Assembly (NCBI GenBank): GCA_964461115.1 | Contig: CAYWSX010000016.1 | Span: 1 to 26,335 of the forward strand | Length of the DNA: 26,335 bases | Reading direction: 5' to 3' | From: RGIG2134 sp964461115 | GTDB lineage: Bacteria > Cyanobacteriota > Vampirovibrionia > Gastranaerophilales > Gastranaerophilaceae | In this document: positions 1-8,743 of the stretch, piece by piece | How positions within the stretch are numbered: the first letter of the stretch is position 1 | How the letters are laid out: each line of letters starts with the position of its first letter | Notes under the pieces: model-generated | Told to the model about the DNA's origin: nothing | The model's database searches: none | What the model saw: the letters and a program-made list of their open reading frames with translations, nothing else | Position numbers and translations under genes: made by a program

Positions 1-13
1 TATAAATGTGCAT

Positions 14-101
14 GGAGAGGTGTCCGAGTGGCTTAAGGTGCGGATCTCGAAAGTCTGTGTACAGCAATGTACCGTGGGTTCAAATCCCACCCTCTCCGCC
101 A
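14..101 (+). tRNA. tRNA-Ser (anticodon CGA)
   Basis: An 88-nt class II tRNA with long variable arm. The acceptor stem pairs GGAGAGG (14-20) with CCTCTCC (91-97), followed by discriminator G and an encoded CCA (99-101). The anticodon loop reads CTCGAAA, giving anticodon CGA, which decodes UCG. The T arm GTGGG-TTCAAAT-CCCAC is canonical. The extra arm (about GTGTACAGCAATGTAC) fits serine tRNA. The last 17 nt (85-101) plus a few downstream bases reappear at 15399-15422, marking this gene as the insertion locus of the island to its right. Confidence 0.97.
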
Positions 102-138
102 TAAATTAAAATTACACTTTAGTGTAATTTTAATTTAT
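101..138 (+). terminator. Perfect 18-bp hairpin after the tRNA
   Basis: Positions 101-118 are the exact reverse complement of 121-138, with a TT loop. It sits immediately behind the tRNA CCA. It lacks a clean T tract, so it may be a terminator or processing hairpin. A shorter AATTATAC/GTATAATT hairpin occupies the same place behind the second tRNA-3' copy at 15.4 kb, so the arrangement but not the sequence is conserved. Confidence 0.6.
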
Positions 139-158
139 GTATAGTTATTATAGTTTAA

Positions 159-401
159 TATAGTTTAACGTCCGTTTTGAGCATAACAGCTAGTTTGAGC
201 CAAAAGCTGAAAAATATTGATTTTATTGGGTTTTAACTCTGCATTTTTCGTTGATTATCGAAAAATCAAACCGGACGAAAAGGGACTTTTTTCGGACCAA
301 AAAAAAATTAGTTTAAACCCTCTAAAACTCAATAATAAATTAAAAGATTTTTAGTTTGAGCCATAACAGCTAGTTTGATTTTTTTGTGTCAGCTGAAAAT
401 T
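159..401 (+). repeat. Left end of mobile island: transposase-binding-like repeats
   Basis: Gene-free stretch (102-485) dominated by short repeats. A 22-nt block at 159-180 recurs exactly at 15447-15468. A 25-nt unit at 174-198 recurs with small changes at 354-378; both end in TAACAGCTAGTTTGA. A further inverted partial copy, TCAAACCGGACG, lies at 266-277, and AAAGCTGAAAA / GTCAGCTGAAAA lie at about 203 and 389. The TAACAGCTAGTTTGA core occurs inverted at 15240-15254 with one mismatch. Several spaced copies near one end and an inverted copy at the other are what Mu/Tn7-type transposases bind. The exact tip and a target-site duplication could not be fixed. Confidence 0.6.
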
Positions 402-485
402 TTTTTTAGTTGGTATCGATTAAAAATTTAGTCGGTAATTTTTTTGTACATGATATTTTAACTATAAAAATATTTTTAATCGTGG

Positions 486-1034
486 TTAAAACTCATTTGT
501 TTTTAGCCTTAATTTGCTAAAAAATTCAACGGCTTCTTGCTCGTCATAGTTCGTTGGAAAACTGTATGACTGAATTATAATGAATTTACCTTCATAATCA
601 CCTATTGCACCAATCATAGCTTTTGCAAGTATTTTGCCCTTATCATATTGATTCACATTAAAATAAGGTGTAGATTGACCATGTGCCTCAAATGTTTTAA
701 ATGAAGTTATTTTATCACTCTTGCCTGTTCCGTTGTTATTTTTCAAATCTTCAACAAACTTTGTCATTTCTTCTTCATTCTTAGCAGTCATATATTTTGA
801 AAAAGTAATAGACATTCTTTGCCGTGTTTTTGTATTGATAAAAGTAATTTGTTTTATATTATCACCGTCCGTTGCATTATGAACTTTATAATCAGACGAA
901 ATACTTGTCATATCGACATATTTACTTACTTGACTGCTGATATCTTTCAGATTATCGGCAAAAACGTTCGTGCATAAGACAATTACTGAACAGATTGTAA
1001 TAAAAATTCCAATAAATTTGTTTTTAATCTTCAT
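486..1034 (-). CDS. Secreted/periplasmic protein of unknown function
   Basis: 182 aa. Residues 1-26 form a typical signal peptide: basic MKIKNK, a hydrophobic core FIGIFITICSVIVL, then a likely cut after VFA. The mature part is polar and has no cysteine after the predicted cut, so it is probably periplasmic or secreted rather than a lipoprotein. A C-terminal stretch (about 150-175) with FIIIQSYSFPTNYDEQEA resembles small periplasmic proteins that read as one alpha/beta domain, but I recognise no family. It is the last gene of a minus-strand operon and begins 21 bp after the membrane protein gene ends. No role in transposition or defence is evident; it may be passenger cargo. Confidence 0.75.
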   Translation of the reverse strand: MKIKNKFIGIFITICSVIVLCTNVFADNLKDISSQVSKYVDMTSISSDYKVHNATDGDNIKQITFINTKTRQRMSITFSKYMTAKNEEEMTKFVEDLKNNNGTGKSDKITSFKTFEAHGQSTPYFNVNQYDKGKILAKAMIGAIGDYEGKFIIIQSYSFPTNYDEQEAVEFFSKLRLKTNEF

Positions 1035-1055
1035 GTTTCGCTTTTTCTTCGGTTT

Positions 1056-2126
1056 TTATCTATTCAATATTTTTTTTAATTTCTCAGGTAAATGTTTTTC
1101 AATATAACTTGAAATCTTTTCCTTATTTTGATGATATGCAATTCCTGCATAAAAAACTAACAATCCTGTAATTAATATTATTGCCGCCAATAATATCGGA
1201 CTATTTTCAATAAAATGAAATTCCAGATAAAATATATATCCTACGAAGCCAAAAACACCTAAAATCATAAATATTTTTCTTTTGATAATTAAGCTTGCTA
1301 AAATATAAATCAAACCTACTAAACCAAATACAAAAGGTGTAAATTCACTATAGGGATTTTGAATGTAATAACTCAAGATAGATGTAATGCTGTAATACAA
1401 AGCAAAACCGCCGCAGATATAAGGCCACATTGCATAATCAATTTCTGATTTTTTATCAAGCTTAAAAGCCGTTGCAATCAATGAAATAGAGAAAATAAGG
1501 TTTACCCAATAAATATTAATTTCTGTCGGCTCCAAAAAATTACCTGCTAACATTGGACCAATCATTACAAATAAGCCATAAGAACCAAAAATAACAGGAA
1601 TTGTTTGCAATGAATCGGCACGCTTTTTAAGAACCACAGAACCAATAATAATTGCGGAAAGTGCTAAGGATATTAAAGCAGGCCGACAGGCCGCATAAAA
1701 ATTTACGTACTTATCGGCTTCTGAAAAATGAGGAAAGAAACCTATTGCTTTTTCCACGACCATAATTAGAAATACAATCATAGTTACAAATAAAAAGAAT
1801 AATAAACCGGCAGGAAGTTTTTCAGCTTTTTTCCATAAATATTCACCTAGTTTTGCAAAAATTACAGCGTAAAAAGAACCTAAACAAAATATTTTAAAAA
1901 ATGTACTTCCGGTTATGGTGTTAAACATAAAAAATGCCATTGCGCATAATATAATAAAACTTCCAAAGTAATACAAAAATGTTTCTGTCGAAAATTTAAT
2001 ATAAGATTCTTTTAGATGATCCGAATTATTAGAATTATTAAAAAATAGTTCAATAAGTTTTTGTTGTTGCTCAACGTTTATAATATTTTTTTCTACGGCT
2101 TCACCTAATTTTTTTTTGTAATCCAT
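1056..2126 (-). CDS. Polytopic membrane protein, DUF2157-like
   Basis: 356 aa from the chosen ATG at 2126, which has an AAGGAG ribosome site about 9 nt upstream; a longer reading to 2168 adds 14 basic residues without such a site. Residues 1-45 are a soluble helical segment (MDYKKKLGEAVEKNIINVEQ...), followed by roughly ten transmembrane helices to the end and a basic C-terminal tail. A short N-terminal helix-turn region followed by many membrane spans is the layout of DUF2157-type membrane proteins; that family link is from memory and unproven. It sits between the 76-aa and 182-aa genes with 13-bp and 21-bp gaps, so all three are probably co-transcribed. Function unknown. Confidence 0.75.
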   Translation of the reverse strand: MDYKKKLGEAVEKNIINVEQQQKLIELFFNNSNNSDHLKESYIKFSTETFLYYFGSFIILCAMAFFMFNTITGSTFFKIFCLGSFYAVIFAKLGEYLWKKAEKLPAGLLFFLFVTMIVFLIMVVEKAIGFFPHFSEADKYVNFYAACRPALISLALSAIIIGSVVLKKRADSLQTIPVIFGSYGLFVMIGPMLAGNFLEPTEINIYWVNLIFSISLIATAFKLDKKSEIDYAMWPYICGGFALYYSITSILSYYIQNPYSEFTPFVFGLVGLIYILASLIIKRKIFMILGVFGFVGYIFYLEFHFIENSPILLAAIILITGLLVFYAGIAYHQNKEKISSYIEKHLPEKLKKILNR

Positions 2127-2139
2127 TACATTACTCCTT

Positions 2140-2370
2140 TTAATTTTCCTTTTCACTTGTTTTGACACTATAAAAAGCTTCCATATCCTTTTTATTTATT
2201 TTAGCTTTATCAATTTCTTTCATCATAACTTTTTGTTCTTCTGAAAGTTTGTAAGTATCTAAATCATTATGAATACTTTTGTAAATAGCCGATTTGTGAG
2301 AATCCCAATAATTTGAAGCAAGTCCCGCCATTAAGATTGATAAAAAAATGAATGAGTAGAATCTTTTCAT
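2140..2370 (-). CDS. Small signal-anchored protein, unknown
   Basis: 76 aa from ATG 2370, preceded by GGAG; an in-frame ATG at 2376 is equally possible, while the longer reading to 2475 has no ribosome site. Residues 1-20 (MKRFYSFIFLSILMAGLASN) are a signal peptide or membrane anchor. The rest is charged and helical (EEQKVMMKEIDKAKINKKDMEAFYSV). First gene of the three-gene minus-strand operon and divergent from the transposase gene; the 168 bp between them (2371-2538) must hold both promoters. No family recognised. Confidence 0.65.
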   Translation of the reverse strand: MKRFYSFIFLSILMAGLASNYWDSHKSAIYKSIHNDLDTYKLSEEQKVMMKEIDKAKINKKDMEAFYSVKTSEKEN

Positions 2371-2538
2371 ATACATTTTCTCCGTGAAATTGTAAGTTAA
2401 CACACAAAAGGTAGTCTTTTTATGCCTAAATTCTATCATAAATAATACAAAATTGGCATTAGCATATTGTAGCAAACAGCTTATTTCTTTAGCCTAACGC
2501 GCCATAATAATATTAATGAAACTAAAAAAGGTTTAAAA

Positions 2539-4569
2539 ATGGCGTTAGGAAAGCATATTTCAGAACAAGAATTGAATCAGCAATTCATTAATATCGACAA
2601 AATTGCAGAAATGAAAGGTTTAAAAAGCAACCGTTCTTTGCGTGTTGAAATCAACAAAGGCGAGAAAAGCAAATACATCTCGCGAGAGGTCAACACAAAG
2701 GGCGGCAAGACCTATGAAATATTAATCACCACCTTAGAGCCGGAACTCCAATTAAAAATCATTGACGAGCGGATTAAGGCAAATAATCTTGTTACTTTAA
2801 ACAATAATGCTGTAAGTTTTGAATCACAAAAGGCAAGGCTTGAGGCGCTTGCAAGAATTGACATTGTGAATTGCTACTTGAATTTTAGAAAAAGATATTC
2901 GACAAGAAAAGCTGCAGATGTGGATTTTTTGAGCATGTATAATTGCGGTCAGCTTTTGCCTAAAATTTTTAAAACAATTGGAACAATTTCAAGTGCCACA
3001 CTTCAAAGGTGGGTAAGCTGTTTTCAAAAACATGGAACGATTGAATCAATGCTGCCAAAATACAAATATTCAAAACTCGGCGAGTATAACACAGCTTTAA
3101 CTCCTGAAATGATTAGTGTTTTCAAAGGTTTTCTACTCAATGAAAATCAATTTAGGGTTTCAAAAGCGATAAGTTTTACTAAAGTTTGTCTGCAGGGTAA
3201 GGGTATAACCGATTTGCCTTCTGATATGACTTTCAGACGATATGCAGAGCAATTTAAGAAAATTAATTTCGGTGAATGGGTTTTAAGACGTCAGGGCGAA
3301 AAGGCTTTTGATGATTTAGTTGAACCATATATTGAAAGAGATATATCAAAGTTAGAAGTCGGGGATGTCCTCATTGCGGACGGCCACACTTTGAATTTTC
3401 AAGTGATTAATCCGTTTACCGGAAAACCTGCAAGAGCCACATTGGTAGGTTTCCTTGATTGGAAATCCACGGCTTTAGTCGGTTATGAAATAATGATGTC
3501 CGAAAACACTCAATGTATCGCAAGTGCTTTAAGAAACTCCATAATGAATTTAGGCAAAATCCCTAAAATTGTTTATCAAGACAACGGCCGTGCATTTCGT
3601 GCAAAATATTTTCAGAATTGTAATTTTGATGAAGAAGGTTTTAACGGGGTTTATGCAAATTTAGGCATAAAATCTGTTTTTGCTAAGGTTCGCAATGCAA
3701 AGGCAAAAGTTATTGAGCGGTTTTTCTTAGAATTCCAAGAAGAATTTGAAAAACTTATGGTTTCATACACAGGGACCTCAATTCAAGATAAGCCTGCAAG
3801 ACTTATGAGAGGGGAAAAACTTCATAAAGAATTGCACAAAATACAGATGAACAACAGAGTTCCGACCATTCAAGAAGTTATAAAGTATCTTGATAAGTGG
3901 TTAGATTACCACAATTCTAAACCTTGTCCAAATGCTCGTGAAATGTCGATTAAACAATGTTTAAACAGTGTTCAAAAAGGACCAATCGATAAAAATATTC
4001 TCAACGACTTGATGATGAAAACTGAAACCAAAACAATTCACAGAAACGGTATCAAGTTTTTACACAATCATTACTACAATGACGCACTTTTCGGACTTCG
4101 TGAGCCTGTATATATAAGATACAGCCTGTTTGATTTGTCAAAAGTTCATGTTTACACCTTAAAAGGTGAATTCCTTTGTGTAGCAAGACAAGTAACCAAA
4201 ACACACCCAATGGCTTATCATTTAGGTTCTGTAAAAGATATGGAAGATTTTAAACAAAAAATTCAAAAGCATACAAGGCTAAAGAATAAAGCGGTCAAAA
4301 ATTACTTAAAATATTGCGGACGTGAACAGGAACAATTTATCGAAATTGAGCCTGAGCCGTCCAAAATTGAGGAAAAACCGCTTAAAATTGCGAAGCAAAA
4401 GAAGCTTACTCCAAGAGAAGAACAAATGAACAAACCTTTCTTTAATACAGATTATGAAAAGTATGATTGGTTAATGCAGCATGGCTGTACTCGCCAAGAA
4501 GAAAGAAACTGGATTGAGGAATACAGAAAAAGTGACGAGTATTACAATTTATATGAGGATAATTCATGA
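2539..4569 (+). CDS. Mu/Tn7-type DDE transposase (MuA/TnsB-like)
   Basis: 676 aa, close to MuA (663 aa). Residues 1-90 resemble a Mu-type DNA-binding region, with helix-turn-helix segments to about 250. The retroviral-integrase-fold catalytic core follows, with D281 (IADGHT), D348 (YQDNGRAF) and E393 (KVIERFF). The 67-residue gap between the two aspartates equals that of MuA. A Mu-type C-terminal beta-barrel lies at about 505-560 (HNHYYN...REPVYIRYSLFDLSKVHVY), followed by a charged tail that probably contacts the ATPase. AAGG stands 8 nt before the ATG. The stop overlaps the next ATG by 4 nt. It is expected to cut and join the ends carrying the TAACAGCTAGTTTGA-type repeats. MuA-like and TnsB-like cannot be told apart without structure searches; no TnsA nuclease is present. 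Confidence 0.92.
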   Translation: MALGKHISEQELNQQFINIDKIAEMKGLKSNRSLRVEINKGEKSKYISREVNTKGGKTYEILITTLEPELQLKIIDERIKANNLVTLNNNAVSFESQKARLEALARIDIVNCYLNFRKRYSTRKAADVDFLSMYNCGQLLPKIFKTIGTISSATLQRWVSCFQKHGTIESMLPKYKYSKLGEYNTALTPEMISVFKGFLLNENQFRVSKAISFTKVCLQGKGITDLPSDMTFRRYAEQFKKINFGEWVLRRQGEKAFDDLVEPYIERDISKLEVGDVLIADGHTLNFQVINPFTGKPARATLVGFLDWKSTALVGYEIMMSENTQCIASALRNSIMNLGKIPKIVYQDNGRAFRAKYFQNCNFDEEGFNGVYANLGIKSVFAKVRNAKAKVIERFFLEFQEEFEKLMVSYTGTSIQDKPARLMRGEKLHKELHKIQMNNRVPTIQEVIKYLDKWLDYHNSKPCPNAREMSIKQCLNSVQKGPIDKNILNDLMMKTETKTIHRNGIKFLHNHYYNDALFGLREPVYIRYSLFDLSKVHVYTLKGEFLCVARQVTKTHPMAYHLGSVKDMEDFKQKIQKHTRLKNKAVKNYLKYCGREQEQFIEIEPEPSKIEEKPLKIAKQKKLTPREEQMNKPFFNTDYEKYDWLMQHGCTRQEERNWIEEYRKSDEYYNLYEDNS

Positions 4570-5306
4570 AAAAAGCTTATATTAAAACTAAAAATGTAGA
4601 GAAATTTAATGCACTAATGAACACGCTACAAAAAGCACCTGACGATATGGCAAAAATAGCAGTTGTTTACGGTGAACCTGGCTTGGGAAAAACTTTTACC
4701 ATTTGCAAATGGGCTTTAACAAATAAAGCCGTGTATATTAGAGCTGCCCATAAAATGACAACTTGTTGGTTACTTCGTGAAATCGCTGAAGAATTAGGCG
4801 AAAAACCTTTTTATTCAACGCAGGATAATTACAATGTTGTTATAAAAAATCTCAAAAAGCAGGCTCGAACAATTTTTGTAGATGAATGTGATTATTTATG
4901 CGCCGGTGATAATATTATTGAAATTTTGCGAGATATCCATGATGTAACCGGGTCGCCTATAATTTTTGTGGGAATGGAAAATCTGAACAAAAAGATATCA
5001 AGGTCTGCTGCCATTAAAGACCGATTGTATCAAGAACTTAAATTTGAACATTTTGACATAATCGAATTGAAAGAAGTCTTGCAATCATTTACGGATGTAG
5101 AGTTTTCAGAAACTGCGATTGAATATCTTGCGACAAGAAATAATCAGTTTCGGCAAATTATGAAATTGGTTGAAAAAATCGAACTGCAGGCGAAAAGGAA
5201 TAACATAAATTACATTGATGAATTTGAGATGAAAGGGTTTTTGAATGGACGAGGATTTAAAACAACTTCTGTTGCTATGCAAAAGATTAAACAAGTTTAC
5301 CCTTAA
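4566..5306 (+). CDS. MuB/TnsC-like AAA ATPase, transposition target selector
   Basis: 246 aa. Walker A GEPGLGKT at 36-43; Walker B TIFVDECDY with D106/E107; a sensor-1-like strand IIFVGMENL at about 130-138; then an IKDRLYQELKF arginine-bearing segment and a small helical lid domain. Length and motif order match MuB, TniB and short TnsC ATPases that bind target DNA and activate the transposase. ATGA overlap with the transposase gene shows translational coupling. The last 62 bp overlap the start of the third gene. IstB-like DnaC relatives are an alternative family label, but the partner transposase favours MuB/TnsC. Confidence 0.9.
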   Translation: MKKAYIKTKNVEKFNALMNTLQKAPDDMAKIAVVYGEPGLGKTFTICKWALTNKAVYIRAAHKMTTCWLLREIAEELGEKPFYSTQDNYNVVIKNLKKQARTIFVDECDYLCAGDNIIEILRDIHDVTGSPIIFVGMENLNKKISRSAAIKDRLYQELKFEHFDIIELKEVLQSFTDVEFSETAIEYLATRNNQFRQIMKLVEKIELQAKRNNINYIDEFEMKGFLNGRGFKTTSVAMQKIKQVYP

Positions 5307-5952
5307 TGATGTTTTGTTGTATGCGGATTTTGATGAAGAAAGTTTAAAAAAGAAACTTTTAGTTCTTCAAAATGGTGGATATATAAAGAAAAGCGGTCAT
5401 AATTATATTTATGAGTCAATGGCTTTACGCAAAAAATCCAAGAAGAAAAACAAACAACTACCTTTGATGTTTCAACATCATACCCCCGAAACCATTGATT
5501 TAATTGTTAAATGTTTTTGTGCTGGTGTTTGCTCTCAAAAAACTTCATGTCTCGTAGGACTTAATGATTCGTGTATTACTTATTTTTTCAGAGAATTTAA
5601 GAAACTGATTTACAATAACCAATTTGAAAAACTTCTCAAGTTCCACAAAGAAAAACCCCAAACTGGTAAAATGCGAAATTATTTTGATAACCCTGCGTAT
5701 TTTTATATTTATGATAATCAGGTTTATGTTGCAGAAAAGCTTTTACAGTCTTTTGATGATGAGGTAATTTTCACCAAAGAGGAAAAAACAGAATTTAAGA
5801 AAATCCATTGTTATTTGAAAAGGATTGAGGGGCATCATAAACACAAAGTTTATTTGCATTTGAACCTTGCGGAGAGGTTGTGGCGGAGGGAGATGGAGTT
5901 TGGAAAACTTAAAATTGATTTAAAGGCGTTGATAAATGCTAGTATTTCTTAA
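5245..5952 (+). CDS. Third transposition-operon protein, unknown family
   Basis: 235 aa. The ATG at 5245 has AAAGGG 7 nt upstream and lies inside the end of the ATPase gene (62-bp overlap, different frame), supporting co-expression. Residues 10-55 look like a winged helix (FTLNDVLLYADFDEESLKKKL...GGYIKKSGHNYIY). A basic run KKSKKKNK follows, then a second helix-turn-helix-like region (about 78-125) with cysteines, and a C-terminal YFYIYDNQVYVAEKLL segment. Its position is that of TniQ/TnsD-type targeting factors, but I see no zinc-finger TniQ signature. It may be an accessory DNA-binding or targeting protein. Ends 13 bp before the convergent restriction gene. Confidence 0.75.
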   Translation: MDEDLKQLLLLCKRLNKFTLNDVLLYADFDEESLKKKLLVLQNGGYIKKSGHNYIYESMALRKKSKKKNKQLPLMFQHHTPETIDLIVKCFCAGVCSQKTSCLVGLNDSCITYFFREFKKLIYNNQFEKLLKFHKEKPQTGKMRNYFDNPAYFYIYDNQVYVAEKLLQSFDDEVIFTKEEKTEFKKIHCYLKRIEGHHKHKVYLHLNLAERLWRREMEFGKLKIDLKALINASIS

Positions 5953-5965
5953 TATTACTAGTTCA

Positions 5966-7321
5966 TTATAAAACTTGTTTTTCAATATATTTATGGCTCA
6001 ACCAGAAACATTGCTTGGGCATTTTTTCACCATTAGGTAGTTCATAGCAATCTTGCTTATTTTTAGCATGTGGACGCACATGACTTACGGGGTTGAAAGA
6101 CATGCCTGGTAAGTTATTGAAATCTCTATTACCACGTGTTTCTATTTTTACACCTTCTTTTATGACCCTTATGGTTTCCTCCCAGACTTTTTTGACTTCG
6201 TTAATGTCTTTTACCGGCATATTCCAGAATAATACTTTTTCAAAAAATAAGTCGTTATTTTTGTTGTATTTAAAAAGTATAAACATAAATTTTGTTTGAG
6301 AAAACAAGTTATACATATAGGAGTCTTCCCAGTTTTCTTCAATAATTTCTTTAAACTTGAACGTAGGAAATGACATACTTTCGGTTATTGTATAATCAGG
6401 ATTTATTCGTATTGTTTTTGGTATAATATTTGCCTTTTGAAATTCTTCTGTTGCAGCTATGCTTCCTTTAATTCCTAATATCGAAGCAAGAATTCTTTCA
6501 TTGATATTTTTTGCTGTTATGTTTAAGCTAAATTCATTAACTAATTCTCTTTGTGTTTTTCCATAGAAGGGCAAGAACTTTTCTAATACAATTTCTTCAA
6601 AAGTTTTAGTTTTGAGTTCATCATTATTTTTGATTATTGATTCTTGTTGTTCATTATTAAGAACATATTCATTCAGAATATGAGTCATGTAAGATTGTTT
6701 TAGCGAAAAAGCCCTTTGTTTGGCTTTTTCTTCTGAGAATGGTTGTTCTCTATAACTACTTTCACTTGTTGCCCCCTTAGTGCATGCACCTAAGTATAAA
6801 GTATCGCCCTCTGATAATTCATGAGCTTTTCCTTCTTTTATTTTATTGGCAATTTTTTCCCAATCTTGTTTTATAATAATTAGGTCTTTTGCTGGATATT
6901 CATATAGTATAGACCCTACCATTTTTAGGTCAGCTAAATCCACATCTTTAATATATTCATAATACATTAATAGCAAAGATTGGTTCTTTGACAAAAAAGA
7001 GCTTGTTTCAAATTCTTCTTTGCAAATTGTCATATAATTGATGATTCCCAAAATTAGTCGCTCTTTGGCAACCATTCTACCAGACCTAACTTTGACACAC
7101 GGTGTTACTTTTAATTCAACATTTAATTCTTTAAAATCAGCTTCTTTTCTGCTGTTTACGGCAATTTCAAACCAACTTTCTTCTATCATTTGACCAATAC
7201 AGCCTTTATTTTTTGCATTTGAAAGTCGTTGATACTTGTCTATCTCCCCAAAAGACACACCTACAGATTCTTTCGCTTTGGTCAATAATTCATTTTTGGA
7301 TTTGTAACGTTTTTCTTGCAT
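5966..7321 (-). CDS. Sau3AI/MutH-family type II restriction endonuclease (predicted GATC)
   Basis: 451 aa from ATG 7321, which has AGGTGG 6 nt upstream. Reading back to 7483 would run 109 bp into the methyltransferase gene and is unlikely. The MutH/Sau3AI catalytic set is visible with exact family spacing: E48 (GQMIEES), D62 (KEADF), E69 and K71 (VELKVTP). A second half of about 220 residues after the catalytic domain fits the two-domain Sau3AI plan (Sau3AI is about 489 aa). The product would cut unmethylated GATC; the specificity is inferred from family and from the local absence of GATC. Divergent from its methyltransferase across a 53-bp shared promoter region, and convergent with the transposition operon. 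Confidence 0.92.
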   Translation of the reverse strand: MQEKRYKSKNELLTKAKESVGVSFGEIDKYQRLSNAKNKGCIGQMIEESWFEIAVNSRKEADFKELNVELKVTPCVKVRSGRMVAKERLILGIINYMTICKEEFETSSFLSKNQSLLLMYYEYIKDVDLADLKMVGSILYEYPAKDLIIIKQDWEKIANKIKEGKAHELSEGDTLYLGACTKGATSESSYREQPFSEEKAKQRAFSLKQSYMTHILNEYVLNNEQQESIIKNNDELKTKTFEEIVLEKFLPFYGKTQRELVNEFSLNITAKNINERILASILGIKGSIAATEEFQKANIIPKTIRINPDYTITESMSFPTFKFKEIIEENWEDSYMYNLFSQTKFMFILFKYNKNNDLFFEKVLFWNMPVKDINEVKKVWEETIRVIKEGVKIETRGNRDFNNLPGMSFNPVSHVRPHAKNKQDCYELPNGEKMPKQCFWLSHKYIEKQVL

Positions 7322-7374
7322 TTGAACCCACCTAATACCTGTTATGGTAACATTATCTTGAGGTAATATCAAAA
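7322..7374. promoter_or_regulatory. Shared divergent promoter of the R-M pair
   Basis: Only 53 bp separate the two divergent start codons, so promoters must overlap. The segment has an exact inverted repeat GTTA-tgg-TAAC at 7341-7351 and an outer TACCT...AGGTA pair (7336-7340 and 7361-7365), a possible operator. The methyltransferase ribosome site GAGGT is at 7360-7364. No control (C) protein gene is adjacent; feedback by the methyltransferase or the XRE proteins further right is possible. Confidence 0.45.
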
Positions 7375-8649
7375 ATGTTAAGCAAAAAACAAAAAATACG
7401 AGTAGTCGAACTTTTCGCAGGTGTTGGTGGCTTTCGCTTAGGGCTAGAGAATGCTTCAGATATGTTTGAAACGGTTTGGGCAAATCAATGGGAACCGAGC
7501 AGAATTAGCCAATATGCTTATGATTGTTATGCTGCAAATTTCGGAGAGAATCATAATTGCATTAATAGAGATATAGCTGCCGTAAAAGATGAAATACCAG
7601 AACACGATTTATTAGTAGGTGGTTTTCCCTGTCAAGATTATTCTGTAGCAAGGACTGGTGCTAAAGGCATGGATGGAAAAAAAGGTGCTTTATGGTGGGA
7701 TATTGTTGATATAGTAAAAAATAAGCAACCATCCTACATCTTATTGGAGAATGTTGATAGATTGTTAAAGTCGCCAGCCAAGCAAAGAGGGCGTGATTTT
7801 GGTGTTATTTTGAGATGTCTTTCTGATTTAGGATATGCCATTGAATGGCGAGTCGTAAATGCGGCAGAGTACGGTTGTGCCCAAAGAAGAAGGCGCGTAT
7901 TCATTTTTGCAGTTCGTGAAACAAAACCATATTATAGAAAGCTCTTAAACACTAATAAATCAGATTTAATAATATCAGATGGTTTTTTTGCGTCAGAGTT
8001 TCAAGTACAAAAAGAAACTATTCACAAAACTCAAATAAAAACTTTCGACATATCTCCCCAATCATATAAATCTTTGAGTGCACTTTCTGACAATTTTGAA
8101 ACAAAGTTTTGGAATTCAGGGATTTGTATTAAAGGAAAAGTTTATACAGTTGAAACAATTCCTATTGAATCTAAATCCTTGACTTTAAATGATATATGCG
8201 AGAAAGATGAAGTTGATGAAAAATTCTTTTTAAATGGAAGTCTGGAAAAATGGGAATATTTAAAGGGCTCGAAACGAGAACCACGTTTAAGACCCAATGG
8301 TGAAAAATATTTTTATACGGAAGGTGCGATGTCATTTCCTGATAAAATGACTCTACCAAGCCGTACTATGCTTACTAGCGAAGCTTCTGTCAATAGAAGT
8401 ACACATGTTGTTGTTGATTATATAACTAATCAATTACGCTTGTTAACTCCTATTGAGTGTGAACGTTTGAATGGTTTTCCTGACAACTGGACAAACACTG
8501 GGATGCCGGAAAAATTCAGATATTTTGTTATGGGTAATGCTCTTGTTGTCCCCCTGATAACTCGTATAGGTAATCGGATTCTCCGATTAGATGAACCAAC
8601 AAGTATTGATATGATTAATTTTGATATTGATTATAGAGTTGTTTGTTAG
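7375..8649 (+). CDS. DNA (cytosine-5) methyltransferase, cognate of the Sau3AI-like enzyme
   Basis: 424 aa, near the size of M.Sau3AI. All hallmark C5-methylase motifs are present in order: I (VVELFAGVGGFRLGLE, about 10-25, AdoMet binding), IV with the catalytic cysteine (GGFPCQDYSVA), VI (ILLENVDRLL), VIII (AQRRRRVFIFAVRE), then a variable target-recognition region of about 150 residues, IX (TPIECERLNGFP) and X (YFVMGNALVVPLI). GAGGT stands 10 nt before the ATG. It would protect GATC sites from the divergent endonuclease. Not an orphan: the endonuclease looks intact, so the pair should be a working type II system. Confidence 0.94.
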   Translation: MLSKKQKIRVVELFAGVGGFRLGLENASDMFETVWANQWEPSRISQYAYDCYAANFGENHNCINRDIAAVKDEIPEHDLLVGGFPCQDYSVARTGAKGMDGKKGALWWDIVDIVKNKQPSYILLENVDRLLKSPAKQRGRDFGVILRCLSDLGYAIEWRVVNAAEYGCAQRRRRVFIFAVRETKPYYRKLLNTNKSDLIISDGFFASEFQVQKETIHKTQIKTFDISPQSYKSLSALSDNFETKFWNSGICIKGKVYTVETIPIESKSLTLNDICEKDEVDEKFFLNGSLEKWEYLKGSKREPRLRPNGEKYFYTEGAMSFPDKMTLPSRTMLTSEASVNRSTHVVVDYITNQLRLLTPIECERLNGFPDNWTNTGMPEKFRYFVMGNALVVPLITRIGNRILRLDEPTSIDMINFDIDYRVVC

Positions 8650-8743
8650 ATTAAATTTGTTAATTAAGGTATCAGTCACATTCTTTTTTCTTTCGACCAA
8701 ATTTTCTGATATATTATAATCAATTCTGCCTATACCTTATAGG

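Noticed and set aside
7322..7483. Longer restriction endonuclease reading with 54 extra N-terminal residues including a hydrophobic stretch
   Set aside because: It overlaps the methyltransferase coding sequence, while ATG 7321 has a strong AGGTGG ribosome site and starts just ahead of the conserved domain.
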